The translations under genes were made by a program, and so were the position numbers. The notes under the pieces are model-generated. The model saw only the letters and a program-made list of their open reading frames with translations, was not told the DNA's origin and ran no database searches. A stretch of 64,000 bases of DNA from JASLDZ01 sp964242625 (GTDB lineage: Bacteria > Pseudomonadota > Alphaproteobacteria > Caulobacterales > Caulobacteraceae): contig CAXTAO010000005.1 of the NCBI GenBank assembly GCA_964242625.1, forward strand, positions 1 to 64,000. The letters run 5' to 3'. Numbering within the stretch: the stretch's first letter is position 1; every line of letters begins with the position of its first letter. Positions 1-8,077 of this stretch are shown here, in pieces.

Positions 1-1111
1 GCCGGGCGCCGTCGGCCCCGTCGCGGCGCGCCTGGGCGGAGGCGGCGGCGGCCACGCGCTCGGCCCGACCGAGGGCCGCGGGTTCGCCGGCCGCGCCCGC
101 CACGCCCGCGGGCGTGGACCCCGCCGCTCGTGCATCGCGCGCCGGCCGGCCCAGGCGGAAGCCGCCGGCTGTAACCCCCGCGGCGAGCAGGAGCCCCGCG
201 CTGACCGCCGCGATCACCAGGACGAGGATGAGCACGCCGAACGCCACCCCCGGCGTGTAGACGTGCTGGTCGCGCATGGTCTCCACCTCAGCCAGCGAGG
301 GGCCGAGCAGGCTCAGGCCCACGCCCAGAAGCACGGTGGAGGCGAGCGGAGCGAAGGCGAAGCCCAGGCTCGCGCGCAGCCACCCCTCGAACACGCCGCG
401 TGTGCTGTCGAAGAGGAGCGTCGCCAGGAACACGGGGCCGAGCGCCAGGAGGAGACCCAGCACGATCTTGGCGGCCAAGAGCACGCCCAGCGTCGAGAGC
501 AGCAGAACCACCGCAGAGGTCAGGAGGAGGAGCGCGTCGAAGCCGCCCTTGCCGAGGAGGTTGGAGCCCGCTTGGGCGGCGGCGGGGAGCGCCGCGGCGG
601 TCGGGGCGGCGGCGACCACGGCGGCCGGAAGCGCAGGCGCGGCGGCCGCCGCGGCCGGGGCTCCGGGAGGCGCTGCGGGCGAGAAGGCGGTCAGGTCCTC
701 GAAGGCGTGCTGCAGCCCCTCGAAGACGTCGCCGCTCGTCGAGACGCCGTTGGCCGACAACCCGTGCAGCACCGCGCCCGACAGCTCGCGCGGACCATCG
801 AACAGGGCGCGGTACACCACCGTCTGGTAGGTTCCCCACTGGGTGGCCAGCGCAAGCACGACGCCGAGCTTGATGGCCGACAGCGCCCATTCGCCGATGG
901 AGAGCTGCGAGCGGCCCAGGAGGAGCCGGTAGCCGATCAACGCCACCCAGATCGTCAACACGACCGTCAGCACGCCGCCGAAGGCGCCGGACGGCGCGAA
1001 CAGCGCGCCGTAGCCGCCGCGCACCAGCGCCTCGACGTGGCAGTCGGTCGTGGCCAGGAGCCCCTGCACGAGCGGGTCGTCGGGACCGGGGACGGGGCAG
1101 GCGTCGGCCAT
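1..1111 (-). CDS. virB6: VirB6/TrbL-type T4SS inner-membrane protein (3' end cut by window edge)
   Basis: Polytopic channel component of a type IV secretion system. The reading frame opens with ATG at 1111 (MADACPVPGPDD) and stays open to the left edge, so the C-terminus is missing. Hydrophobic segments occur near residues 45-65 and 75-90, then an Ala/Pro-rich linker at about 145-180, then a cluster of long membrane segments (about 185-235 and 245-295), the layout of VirB6/TrbL proteins. The start codon shares its A with the virB4 stop (TGATG), so the two genes are translationally coupled. The family call rests on topology and operon position; the sequence itself is poorly conserved in this family. 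Confidence 0.85.
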   Translation of the reverse strand, partial: MADACPVPGPDDPLVQGLLATTDCHVEALVRGGYGALFAPSGAFGGVLTVVLTIWVALIGYRLLLGRSQLSIGEWALSAIKLGVVLALATQWGTYQTVVYRALFDGPRELSGAVLHGLSANGVSTSGDVFEGLQHAFEDLTAFSPAAPPGAPAAAAAAPALPAAVVAAAPTAAALPAAAQAGSNLLGKGGFDALLLLTSAVVLLLSTLGVLLAAKIVLGLLLALGPVFLATLLFDSTRGVFEGWLRASLGFAFAPLASTVLLGVGLSLLGPSLAEVETMRDQHVYTPGVAFGVLILVLVIAAVSAGLLLAAGVTAGGFRLGRPARDARAAGSTPAGVAGAAGEPAALGRAERVAAAASAQARRDGADGAR

Positions 1112-3507
1112 CAGGCGGCGCGCCGCTGCAGGAGGTGGGGCAGCCAGGCCTCGGGCGCGTCGCCGTGCTCGGCGCGCAGGGCGTCCAGCCGCCTGACCGA
1201 ACTCTCGCGGCCGGAGAGCACGGTCAGGAGGTCGGGCATGCCGGAGAGGTTCAGCCGCGCCACCACGCTGTCCGTCCCGTGCTTGATCAGGAACACGTGG
1301 GCGCTGTCGGGCAGGGTGCGCACGAGGTCGTACTCGTGGTCGGTCAGGCCGAAACCCGTGACGTAGTCGTCCCGCTGAGCCTTGGGATTGACCATGAAGA
1401 TCTGCGTCGCCGCCTGCTCGATAATAGCGGAAGCGATACGGCTCTCCAGCGCGTCGGCGGCGCTCTGGGTGGCGAAGCCTACGATGCCATTGCGCTTTCG
1501 GATCGTCTTCTCCCAATCCTTGATCCGCGCGACGAAGACGTCGTCGTCCAGCGCCTTCCAGCCCTCGTCGATGACGATGATGGAGGGCTGGCCGTCCAGC
1601 CGCTCCTCCACTCGGTGAAAGAGGTACATCATGGCCGGCGTGCGCGCGGTCGGGTCGTCGAGGATGGCGGTGAGGTCGAAGCCCACAGTGCGCGCGTCGA
1701 GGTCGAGCCCGTCCATGCCGCCCGCCTGCGCCGGGTGATCGAACAGCCAGGCGTAGTCGCCGCCGCCGTGCCAGGGGGCGAGCCGCGCGGCGAGGTCGCC
1801 CGCCGACGGCCGCCGCGAGCCGCGGAACAGCTCGGCGAAGTAGCGCAGCCGCCTGAACTCGGCGGGCTGGTCGAAGTTGGCGTCAACAGCCTCGGCCACA
1901 GCCGCCAGGTCCTCGGCGTCAAGCGGCGGGTTGGCGCCGCCGGAGAGGAGCTTGGCGATCCAGTCGCCGAGGAAGCGCCGGTTGGCGGGGGTGTCGGGCA
2001 AGAGCAGCGGGTTCAGCCCCGTCGCCGCCCCCGGCCTCAGCACCTCGTAGCGGCCGCCGATGGCGCGCAGGAAGATCTCCGCCCCCCGGTCCTTGTCGAA
2101 GTAGACGGTGCGCGGCGAGAACCGCTGCGCCTGCGCCAGGAGGAAGCCCAGCACCACCGTCTTGCCCGAGCCGGAGGGGCCGATCACGGTGAAGTTGCCG
2201 AGGTCGCCGTGATGGAAGTTGAAGGTGTAGGGCCCGGCGGACGTCGTTTCCAAGACCGTCACCGGCGCGCCCCAGTGCAGGTTCTCCGTCTCGCCCAGCG
2301 GGAAGTTGTGGCACGACGCCAGGCTCGCGAAGTTGGACGAGCTCAGGAGGGCGCGCCGCGCGATATCCTTGAAGTTGCCGGGGAATTGCGCCCAGAAGGC
2401 GGGTTCGAGGTTGACGTCCTCGCGCACGGCGATGACGCCCAGCTCGGTAAAGGCCGACTGCACCTCGGCCGCCGCCTCGTCGAGCGCCGATAGCGAGGGC
2501 GCCTTGACCATCACGGTCAGGTGGTGCTCGCCAAAAGCCGCGCGGCCGGCGGCCGCCTCGTCCTTGGCGATCACGAGGTCGCGCCGCTGGGAGAGCGCTT
2601 CGTCGTCGGCGGCGCGCATGCGGCGCAGCGCGAGGTTCATGCGGTCGAGCGTGGCCTGCCGCTCCACGAAGCCGAAACTCTCCGAGAGCGTCATCTCGAA
2701 TGGCAGGCGCAGGAGGTCGTCCAGCATGCCGGGCGCGGTGTGGCCCGGGTAGTCCTTCACCGACAGGAGCGCCGCGTAGCTCACGGGCAGCCGCCCCGCC
2801 GCCCCGAGCTCCAGCGCGTCGGCCCCGAACGAGACGCGGCGGTAGGGCAGGTAGAGGCCGAGGTCGGCCTTGGGCAGGCGCACCGGGCGCAGCTCGCCGT
2901 TGTAGAGCAGGGACAGGAACTCCAGCGGCTCCGAGCACGGGCCCTGCGGCCCCTCGTAGGCGGTGAGGAGCCGCGCGCCGTAGGGGGCGAGCGAGGCGAG
3001 GAGCGTGTCGCGCGCGGCGTTCAGCGCGCCCAGGTCGCGGACCGCCAGCGCGTCGTCGTCTGCGCGGCGACGGCCGGGGACGCCCCCGCCGAAGAGGCCG
3101 GTCAGCCAGCCCGCGCGCCCGGGCAGCGGCCGGCGCACCAGCGTCAGGAACAGATCGTTGCGATAGAGACGTCGCGCGGCCAGCCGCTCGCGCCAGGAGG
3201 CGTCGAGCGCGCGGCTGAACGGGTCGGCGAACTCGCCCTGCAGCACCGGCCGCGTCTCGCGGCGCACCACGTGGTGGTAGAGCGCGAAGCGGCTGTCGGC
3301 CAAGCCGCGCAGGAGCGTGTCGCGCACCGTCTTGCGATAGTTCAGCTCGTCGGTGTCGGCCGTCTCGAACGGGAAGCCGTCCAGTCGGACCACCTGAAGG
3401 AGCCGCCCCTCGCGGGTGGCGATCGTCGCGTCGTCGACGTGGCGCGCGTAGGGCAGGCGCTGGCCGGCGGGGGCCTCGCGCCGGGGGTCGGGCGCAGCCT
3501 CGCTCAC
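1111..3507 (-). CDS. virB4: VirB4 T4SS ATPase
   Basis: The motor ATPase of the type IV secretion channel, acting on the cytoplasmic face of the inner membrane. A CagE/TrbE/VirB4 N-terminal domain is followed by a Walker A motif (GPSGSGKT, near residue 440) and a Walker B motif (IIVIDEGWKAL, near residue 645). At 798 aa it has the usual family length. I chose the GTG at 3507 (MSEAAPDP) because it overlaps the virB3 stop as GTGA; a longer frame to 3579 would run well into virB3. Its stop overlaps the virB6 start by one base. Confidence 0.93.
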   Translation of the reverse strand: MSEAAPDPRREAPAGQRLPYARHVDDATIATREGRLLQVVRLDGFPFETADTDELNYRKTVRDTLLRGLADSRFALYHHVVRRETRPVLQGEFADPFSRALDASWRERLAARRLYRNDLFLTLVRRPLPGRAGWLTGLFGGGVPGRRRADDDALAVRDLGALNAARDTLLASLAPYGARLLTAYEGPQGPCSEPLEFLSLLYNGELRPVRLPKADLGLYLPYRRVSFGADALELGAAGRLPVSYAALLSVKDYPGHTAPGMLDDLLRLPFEMTLSESFGFVERQATLDRMNLALRRMRAADDEALSQRRDLVIAKDEAAAGRAAFGEHHLTVMVKAPSLSALDEAAAEVQSAFTELGVIAVREDVNLEPAFWAQFPGNFKDIARRALLSSSNFASLASCHNFPLGETENLHWGAPVTVLETTSAGPYTFNFHHGDLGNFTVIGPSGSGKTVVLGFLLAQAQRFSPRTVYFDKDRGAEIFLRAIGGRYEVLRPGAATGLNPLLLPDTPANRRFLGDWIAKLLSGGANPPLDAEDLAAVAEAVDANFDQPAEFRRLRYFAELFRGSRRPSAGDLAARLAPWHGGGDYAWLFDHPAQAGGMDGLDLDARTVGFDLTAILDDPTARTPAMMYLFHRVEERLDGQPSIIVIDEGWKALDDDVFVARIKDWEKTIRKRNGIVGFATQSAADALESRIASAIIEQAATQIFMVNPKAQRDDYVTGFGLTDHEYDLVRTLPDSAHVFLIKHGTDSVVARLNLSGMPDLLTVLSGRESSVRRLDALRAEHGDAPEAWLPHLLQRRAA

Positions 3508-3791
3508 GGGCGGTAGGAGTTGCAGCGCCAGAAGCGGGCGTTGCGCACGGGCGGGCAGCGGCTGGCGCGCACGATCCAAAGGTCGAAGAAGCGCGGCTCG
3601 CGAAGGCAGCCGAGATAGCCGACGAGGTGCAACACACCCGCCAGAAGCAGCGCCCAGAAGGAATGGGTGACGAGGAAGAGCTCGACGGTCACCACGGCCT
3701 CGAGCACGAACCAGCTGTAGGTGACGCCCGCGAACATCTGCGGGCGGGTCAGGGCGCCGAAGACGGGATCGCGCTCAAGCGGAGGCGCCAT
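3504..3791 (-). CDS. virB3: VirB3 T4SS inner-membrane protein
   Basis: A small (95 aa) VirB3/TrbD-like subunit. The N-terminus (ERDPVFGALTRPQMFAGV) matches the family's pattern of a short cytoplasmic segment with a conserved L-x-RP core before a hydrophobic hairpin at about residues 20-60. VirB3 partners VirB4 at the base of the channel. It lies between virB2 and virB4, 3 bp after virB2, and overlaps virB4 by 4 bp (GTGA). Confidence 0.88.
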   Translation of the reverse strand: MAPPLERDPVFGALTRPQMFAGVTYSWFVLEAVVTVELFLVTHSFWALLLAGVLHLVGYLGCLREPRFFDLWIVRASRCPPVRNARFWRCNSYRP

Positions 3792-3794
3792 GCG

Positions 3795-4118
3795 TCAGCC
3801 CCCTCCCGCCGCCGAGCGGATGCCGCCCACGATAGAGGCGGCCCCGAAGAGCACGAAGCAGCCCAGGATCACTAGGGCGCCGCGGCGCCAGTCCATGCGG
3901 CCGGTCAGCATGGAGAAGCCCACCACCGCCACCGCGATCACCGCCGCGGCGGTCGCGACGTTGCCGAGGAGCGTGCCCTGGATCCAGTTCACCGCCGAGA
4001 GCACCGTGCCCGAGCCCGCGGGGTCGAGCTGGCTCGACTGGGCGTGGGCCGCGCCGGCGGCGAGCGAGGCGGCCGCGAGCGAGAGGAACGCGAGGCGTGT
4101 TCCGGCGGGCTTGGTCAT
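3795..4118 (-). CDS. virB2: VirB2/TrbC major pilin
   Basis: Pilin subunit of the T4SS. It is 107 aa with a cleavable signal peptide ending AHAQ near residue 27 and two hydrophobic segments (about 50-72 and 82-100) joined by a short basic loop (GRMDWRRG), the classic VirB2/TrbC fold. The start overlaps the stop of the lytic transglycosylase gene by 4 bp (ATGA) and virB3 follows 3 bp later. Order and spacing fit one polycistronic transcript. Confidence 0.9.
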   Translation of the reverse strand: MTKPAGTRLAFLSLAAASLAAGAAHAQSSQLDPAGSGTVLSAVNWIQGTLLGNVATAAAVIAVAVVGFSMLTGRMDWRRGALVILGCFVLFGAASIVGGIRSAAGGG

Positions 4119-4726
4119 GGCGCCTCTCCAGGCCCGAGCGCGTCGGCGCGGCGGCTCAACCGATCGAGCACGGCGGCGACATAGGCGCGCGTCTCGCGAT
4201 AGGGCGGCGCGCCGCCGTGACGGTCCACCGCGCCGGGCCCCGCGTTATAGGCTGCCAGCGCGCGCTGCAGGTCGCCGTCATAGCGGCGCATGAGGGAGGC
4301 GAGGTAAATGGCGCCTCCACGGTAATTCTGCCGGCTGTCGCGCGGATCGACGCGGAGACCCCGCGCGGTGGCTGGCATGAGTTGCATCTCTCCGACGGCG
4401 CCCTTGCGCGACACCCTCCCTGCGCGGCCTCGCGACTCGCGCCAGGCGACCGCCTCGACGAGGTCGGGGCTGAGCGCCGCGGCCGCGGCCGCCTCGGTCG
4501 CGAGCGAGGAGGTCGCGTCGGCGACGGATGCGCTCGCCTTTGGCAACGCGTTGAGTATGGGCGAAGCCTCACGGTTCGAGGGGTCATGGCCGGAGAACAC
4601 CGCCGGCGTGTCGAATACCCGGATGACTCCGCCCGATCCCAGCTCCAGCACCTGCCCACGGGCTCCGCCCGCCGCGCCGGCGAAGCCGACGGCGACGCTC
4701 GCCAGGACGGTGCCGACCCTCGCCAT
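4115..4726 (-). CDS. virB1: VirB1-type lytic transglycosylase
   Basis: A periplasmic peptidoglycan hydrolase that opens the wall for T4SS assembly. The SLT domain has the catalytic Glu97 in WRESRG, followed by GEMQLMPATA and AYNAGPG, all family signatures. I chose ATG 4726 (MARVGTVLASVAV) because it gives a clean signal peptide; the frame stays open to 4807 but that extension is Arg-rich and unlike an export signal. The gene is first in the virB1-2-3-4-6 run and overlaps virB2 by 4 bp. Confidence 0.88.
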   Translation of the reverse strand: MARVGTVLASVAVGFAGAAGGARGQVLELGSGGVIRVFDTPAVFSGHDPSNREASPILNALPKASASVADATSSLATEAAAAAALSPDLVEAVAWRESRGRAGRVSRKGAVGEMQLMPATARGLRVDPRDSRQNYRGGAIYLASLMRRYDGDLQRALAAYNAGPGAVDRHGGAPPYRETRAYVAAVLDRLSRRADALGPGEAP

Positions 4727-4803
4727 GCGGTGACTTGAACGCCCCGCCGCGCCCCGCCGCAAGACCCTTCGATCGGTCCGGCGACAGGGCGCGAGCGACG
4801 GCC

Positions 4804-5826
4804 TCACCCGCTCGCTGCGCTGCTGTTCACCAGGCCGTTCACGCCGTTGGGGAAGAAGCCGCCCTTGGTTGCCGCCATCTTGGTCAGGTAGACGATGTTG
4901 AGCACCTGCCCCGGCGAGCGGCTGAAAGCGATGCCGTTGCCGTCCAGGGGTGTGATGTTGGCGGTGGTGGCGTCGCCGATGTCCTGATCGTCGTCCGTCG
5001 ACCCGTCCAGGCTGTCCCGGGCGTTCGAGATGGCCGTCACCGCGCCCAACACCGCCGAGTTGGGGAGGGTGCCGGCGGGGATCGGCGCCTGCGTGGGGAA
5101 GTCCACGCCTTTGACATAGAGAACGGTGCGGATGAGCCCGGCGTGGTACGCCTCGGCCGCCAGGATGCCCGCCGCGGCCTCGAGATAAGTCTTGTTGGCG
5201 ATGAGCGGAGAGGCCCCCTTATAGGCGGTGACCCCGACGTCCTCGAAGATGAAGGCGCCCAGTAGGAAGTGGTTGTCGCTGAGGTAGGGGCTGAAGGTCT
5301 GGCCCGCGCCGATCAGCCCGGCCGCCTGCGCCGCGGTCGAGAAGGCGCTCGTGGGCGTAGCGGAGATATCGATCGCCGGTTGCGCCACCGCCGCATTGCC
5401 GAGCGCGGTGCGCAGGAACGCCACGTGCTGGGCCTCGTCCTTGGCGATCTCCATGGCGTAGTTGCGAACGGCGGTGTCGCTGAACGGCACCTGGCCCGCG
5501 CCCGTCGCGGTGACCGCTCCCTGCGTGCCCGTGCCGGTCAGCTGCGAGGCCGGCAGGCCGGCCCCGGTGGCCGCGTAGGAGTAGAATTGCGCTTCCAGGT
5601 ACTCGAGATTCAGCGCGAAGTTGAGGATGTCGCTGTCCTGCAAAGTGGCCGCCTGGGCGGTCGCGGTCGACGTGGACGCGCCATTGGAGCCGCCGCCGCA
5701 GGCCGAAAGCGCCGCCATGCCCGCCGCGCCGGCGGCGAACACACCCGCGTTCTTGAAGAAGTCGCGGCGCTCGTTGCGGCGCTCGACGCGGCGATCCAGC
5801 GCCGCCACTACTAGGCGATCATCCAT
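4804..5826 (-). CDS. Exported ferritin-like domain protein (Tat, probable lipoprotein)
   Basis: A 340-aa exported protein. The N-terminus carries a twin-arginine motif (RRDFFK, residues 20-25) followed by a hydrophobic stretch and a lipobox LSAC ending at Cys43, so it is probably exported folded and lipid-anchored. The body resembles the ferritin-like (Ferritin_2) family: an E-x6-Y pattern in LEYLEAQFYSYAATG, KDEAQHVAFLR, and E-x2-H in AAEAYHAGLIRTVLY, the helix-borne Glu/His ligands of a four-helix bundle. It sits upstream of virB1 on the same strand with a 77-bp gap; a functional link to secretion is not evident. Metal binding or stress protection is inferred from the fold. Confidence 0.85.
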   Translation of the reverse strand: MDDRLVVAALDRRVERRNERRDFFKNAGVFAAGAAGMAALSACGGGSNGASTSTATAQAATLQDSDILNFALNLEYLEAQFYSYAATGAGLPASQLTGTGTQGAVTATGAGQVPFSDTAVRNYAMEIAKDEAQHVAFLRTALGNAAVAQPAIDISATPTSAFSTAAQAAGLIGAGQTFSPYLSDNHFLLGAFIFEDVGVTAYKGASPLIANKTYLEAAAGILAAEAYHAGLIRTVLYVKGVDFPTQAPIPAGTLPNSAVLGAVTAISNARDSLDGSTDDDQDIGDATTANITPLDGNGIAFSRSPGQVLNIVYLTKMAATKGGFFPNGVNGLVNSSAASG

Positions 5827-6141
5827 CGGCCTTCACTCCCCTGTCGGCGCCCAAGGCACCCGGCGGTCGCCCACGCGCACGCTCTCTTAAACCTACGAAA
5901 GCCGTGGTGCGCCGGATGCACGCGCGCAGTCGCCGGCGCGCTCCTGGTCCCGTTCCTAACGGCTCGAGGATTGGCCCGGCCAAGAACGGCCGCCACGGGA
6001 TCTCCGCGTTACGCGAGCAGAATGCCTCGACGAGCCGGTCGCGACGCACCTTCCGATAAGGCGTCGGCACGCGTCGGCGCCGGATGCGGGCGCCTGCGCG
6101 TGGGGGCTCGCACATGGAGGGGCGCGGTGAACCGGACTTCC
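5827..6141. other. Intergenic region, no gene seen
   Basis: About 315 bp upstream of the ferritin-like gene. The open frames here on both strands are Arg/Pro/Ala-rich shadows without a plausible start or known motif. It should hold the promoter of the ferritin-like gene, but I cannot identify a -35/-10 pair. Confidence 0.5.
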
Positions 6142-6336
6142 TGCGTTGTCAGACGAACGGGAGGGTGACGGCTGGCGCAGGCTCCACCCCTCCGCTCTGG
6201 GCCCGTTTCGGGCGGCAGTGGTCAGCCAATCGTGGCAGAGCAAGGCGACGAGGCGGGACCGTGGGCGCTCAGACGATGCGTGCGGCAGGATAAGAACGGG
6301 TGAAAGCGACAGCGATCCGTTGGCCTGACAACGTCC
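6142..6336. mobile_element. MITE-like element with IS6-like terminal inverted repeats, copy 1
   Basis: A ~195-bp non-coding element. The left end reads TGCGTTGTCAGACGAACGG and the complement of the right end reads GACGTTGTCAGGCCAACGG, matching at 15 of 19 positions. Both resemble the ends of the IS6 element at 25828-26654 (GGYGCTGTCARACTAACGG). The interior (CTCCGCTCTGGGC, AGCAAGGCGACGAGGCGGGACC, GAACGGGTGAA blocks) recurs at 39172-39364. No clear target duplication flanks it. A non-autonomous element moved by an IS6-type transposase is the natural reading. Confidence 0.65.
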
Positions 6337-6365
6337 ATCCCGCAAGGGATGACAAAGGGACCAAC

Positions 6366-7769
6366 TCAACTGACGAGGAAGGTCGCCGAACGCCGGTCGG
6401 CTTCCGCCTGAGCCGGCGCAATCACTAGGCGGCGATGGCTGATACGAAGGTAGGCCTCGGCGCGATCGGCCGCGAGAAAGGACACACCAACGCCGGCTAG
6501 GCCGGGCACGCGGCGGAGGCGAAGCGCCGCCTCCTCGGCGCCAAGATCGACGCCGTCGGTTCCGACGACGGCCAGACGCCGGTCGCGATGCAGGATCGGC
6601 TGTAGCGAGAGCGCGTCGCCCGAGGAGACTATGCGGAACTGACTGTCCGCGATCGGCCCGACCCCGATCGTCACCCGGCCGCCGCTCGCCATCAGGAACT
6701 GGCCGGGAAGGGTCATGGGCGAGAAACGCTCGGGTACTTGACCGTTCCCGACAGGAACACCGAAGTCAGGCGTTCCGTCCTGCCGATAGTAGATGCGCTG
6801 AACGCGCGTGTGTCGGTTGGGATCGAACAACGGATCGCCGACAATATTCTCATAATCACGGCCGTGGTAGACGAGGATATCGCGCCCGTCCTCGTCCGTG
6901 GTGAAGCTGTTGTGACCCGGGCCGTAGACGCCGGTTTCGGGGCAGCTGACGAACACCGGGTGCTGCGACTTGGTCCAGACCTTCGCGTCCATGATGTCGG
7001 CGGAGGCGTCCGCCGACAGCATGCCGAGGCAGTATCGTGCGTCGGTGGCGCTGGCCGAGTAGGTGATGAACAGGCGCCCGTGGCGCTCCAATACCGCAGG
7101 CGCCTCGTTCACCTTGAAGCCGCGCACCTCCCAGTCGAGCGTGGGTACGGAGAGCCGGACAGGCGCCCGCGCGAAGGTCAGCGCCGTCTTCAGCGGCGCC
7201 AGGTAGAGATTGCTGTTGGTGTCCAGGCCCGCCTCGCGCTGCGCCCAGCAGAGATAGCGCGTCCCGCCATGGACGAAGGACGTCGAGTCCAGGTTGAAGC
7301 TGTCCCAGGCCGTCTGCAGTTGGCCGAGGAGCGCCCAGCGGCCGGTCATTGGGTCCGGGCCGTCGCAGCGCAGCGCATAGGTGCGGATGCGGAACACGTC
7401 GGCCCCGCCTCCGCTCGGTCCCGCGGCGAAATACATCGTCCAGCGGCCGTCGACGAGATGCAGCTCGGGCGCCCAGATGAAGCCGGAGAGCGGTCCGGCT
7501 GCGTCGTGCCGCCAGAGGACGCGTTCCTCGGCCGTCGCCAGCCCGGCCAGCGTCGGGGAGCGACGCAGGACGAGGCGGTCGTACTCGAGGACGGAGCCCG
7601 TCATGTAGTACGCGCCGTCCGTGTGTCGGAACACCTGCGCGTCCGCGCGGCGACGCACCAGAGGATTGACCGGCGTAACCTCCGCCGAGCTCACGGGCGA
7701 GGCGGATGCGGGGCGAAGGAGGAGCGAGCTGGCCAGCCCCAGGCTCGCTGAACGCCGAGACAGCCTCAC
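6366..7769 (-). CDS. GH43 family alpha-L-arabinofuranosidase-like enzyme with C-terminal AbfB-type domain
   Basis: An exported glycoside hydrolase, probably releasing L-arabinose from arabinan or arabinoxylan. A signal peptide covers residues 1-24. The five-bladed propeller shows the GH43 acidic residues: base Asp43 (RADAQVF), Asp161 (NLDSTSF) and acid Glu222 (KVNEAPAV), with WAPELH and GPGHNSF as further family motifs. The last ~130 residues look like a beta-trefoil arabinose-binding AbfB domain (SQFRIVSSGDALSL). The start is GTG 7769 with GAGGGAGCGAG as ribosome site. It is divergent from the second GH43 gene. Exact specificity within GH43 cannot be fixed by eye. Confidence 0.85.
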   Translation of the reverse strand: MRLSRRSASLGLASSLLLRPASASPVSSAEVTPVNPLVRRRADAQVFRHTDGAYYMTGSVLEYDRLVLRRSPTLAGLATAEERVLWRHDAAGPLSGFIWAPELHLVDGRWTMYFAAGPSGGGADVFRIRTYALRCDGPDPMTGRWALLGQLQTAWDSFNLDSTSFVHGGTRYLCWAQREAGLDTNSNLYLAPLKTALTFARAPVRLSVPTLDWEVRGFKVNEAPAVLERHGRLFITYSASATDARYCLGMLSADASADIMDAKVWTKSQHPVFVSCPETGVYGPGHNSFTTDEDGRDILVYHGRDYENIVGDPLFDPNRHTRVQRIYYRQDGTPDFGVPVGNGQVPERFSPMTLPGQFLMASGGRVTIGVGPIADSQFRIVSSGDALSLQPILHRDRRLAVVGTDGVDLGAEEAALRLRRVPGLAGVGVSFLAADRAEAYLRISHRRLVIAPAQAEADRRSATFLVS

Positions 7770-8077
7770 GCGCTCGCTCCCTCAGACGACGACCACGGGG
7801 CGCTTCGGCTTCGCGCCAGCCTGGAAGCCGCTCGCGTCCGCATCATGGGTTCCTCGTCCTCGCCTGCCAGCCTTAAAGCTTCGCGCTCCGCGCAGGCGCC
7901 AGGCCTGGGGGAGGCGCAAGCCCTTGCCGAGGATCGGTATCCTGTCAATCCTCCTACAAATAGCCTACGTTCGTCGGTGCGCGAGGCGAGCCCTGCGGCA
8001 CGCACGTGCGGGCTCTCGCTCAAGGCGTTGACAAGGCCGCACGCCCGCACAGAGGCGACGGCGAGGGAGGGACGACG
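7770..8077. promoter_or_regulatory. Divergent promoter region of the two GH43 genes
   Basis: A 308-bp gap between divergently transcribed GH43 genes that must contain both promoters. It holds CTCCTACAAATA at 7951-7962, which recurs upstream of the TonB receptor start (11926-11937). No riboswitch-like structure was recognised. Confidence 0.5.
7951..7962. promoter_or_regulatory. Candidate operator, copy 1 (CTCCTACAAATA)
   Basis: This 12-mer is identical to one upstream of the neighbouring TonB receptor, and similarity continues at both flanks (AAT/ATTA before, AGCC after). The complement reads TATTTGTAGGAG; its ATTTGTA half resembles the half-site of the GntR-type arabinose repressor AraR of Bacillus. 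Co-regulation of the arabinan locus is inferred. Confidence 0.45.

Noticed and set aside
263..1366. Long plus-strand open frames rich in Arg, Gly, Glu and Gln
   Set aside because: They lie opposite virB6 and virB4 and have the skewed composition of antisense shadows in GC-rich DNA.
3427..3579. Longer virB4 start at 3579
   Set aside because: It would overlap virB3 by 76 bp; GTG 3507 gives the usual 4-bp GTGA overlap and a normal N-terminus.
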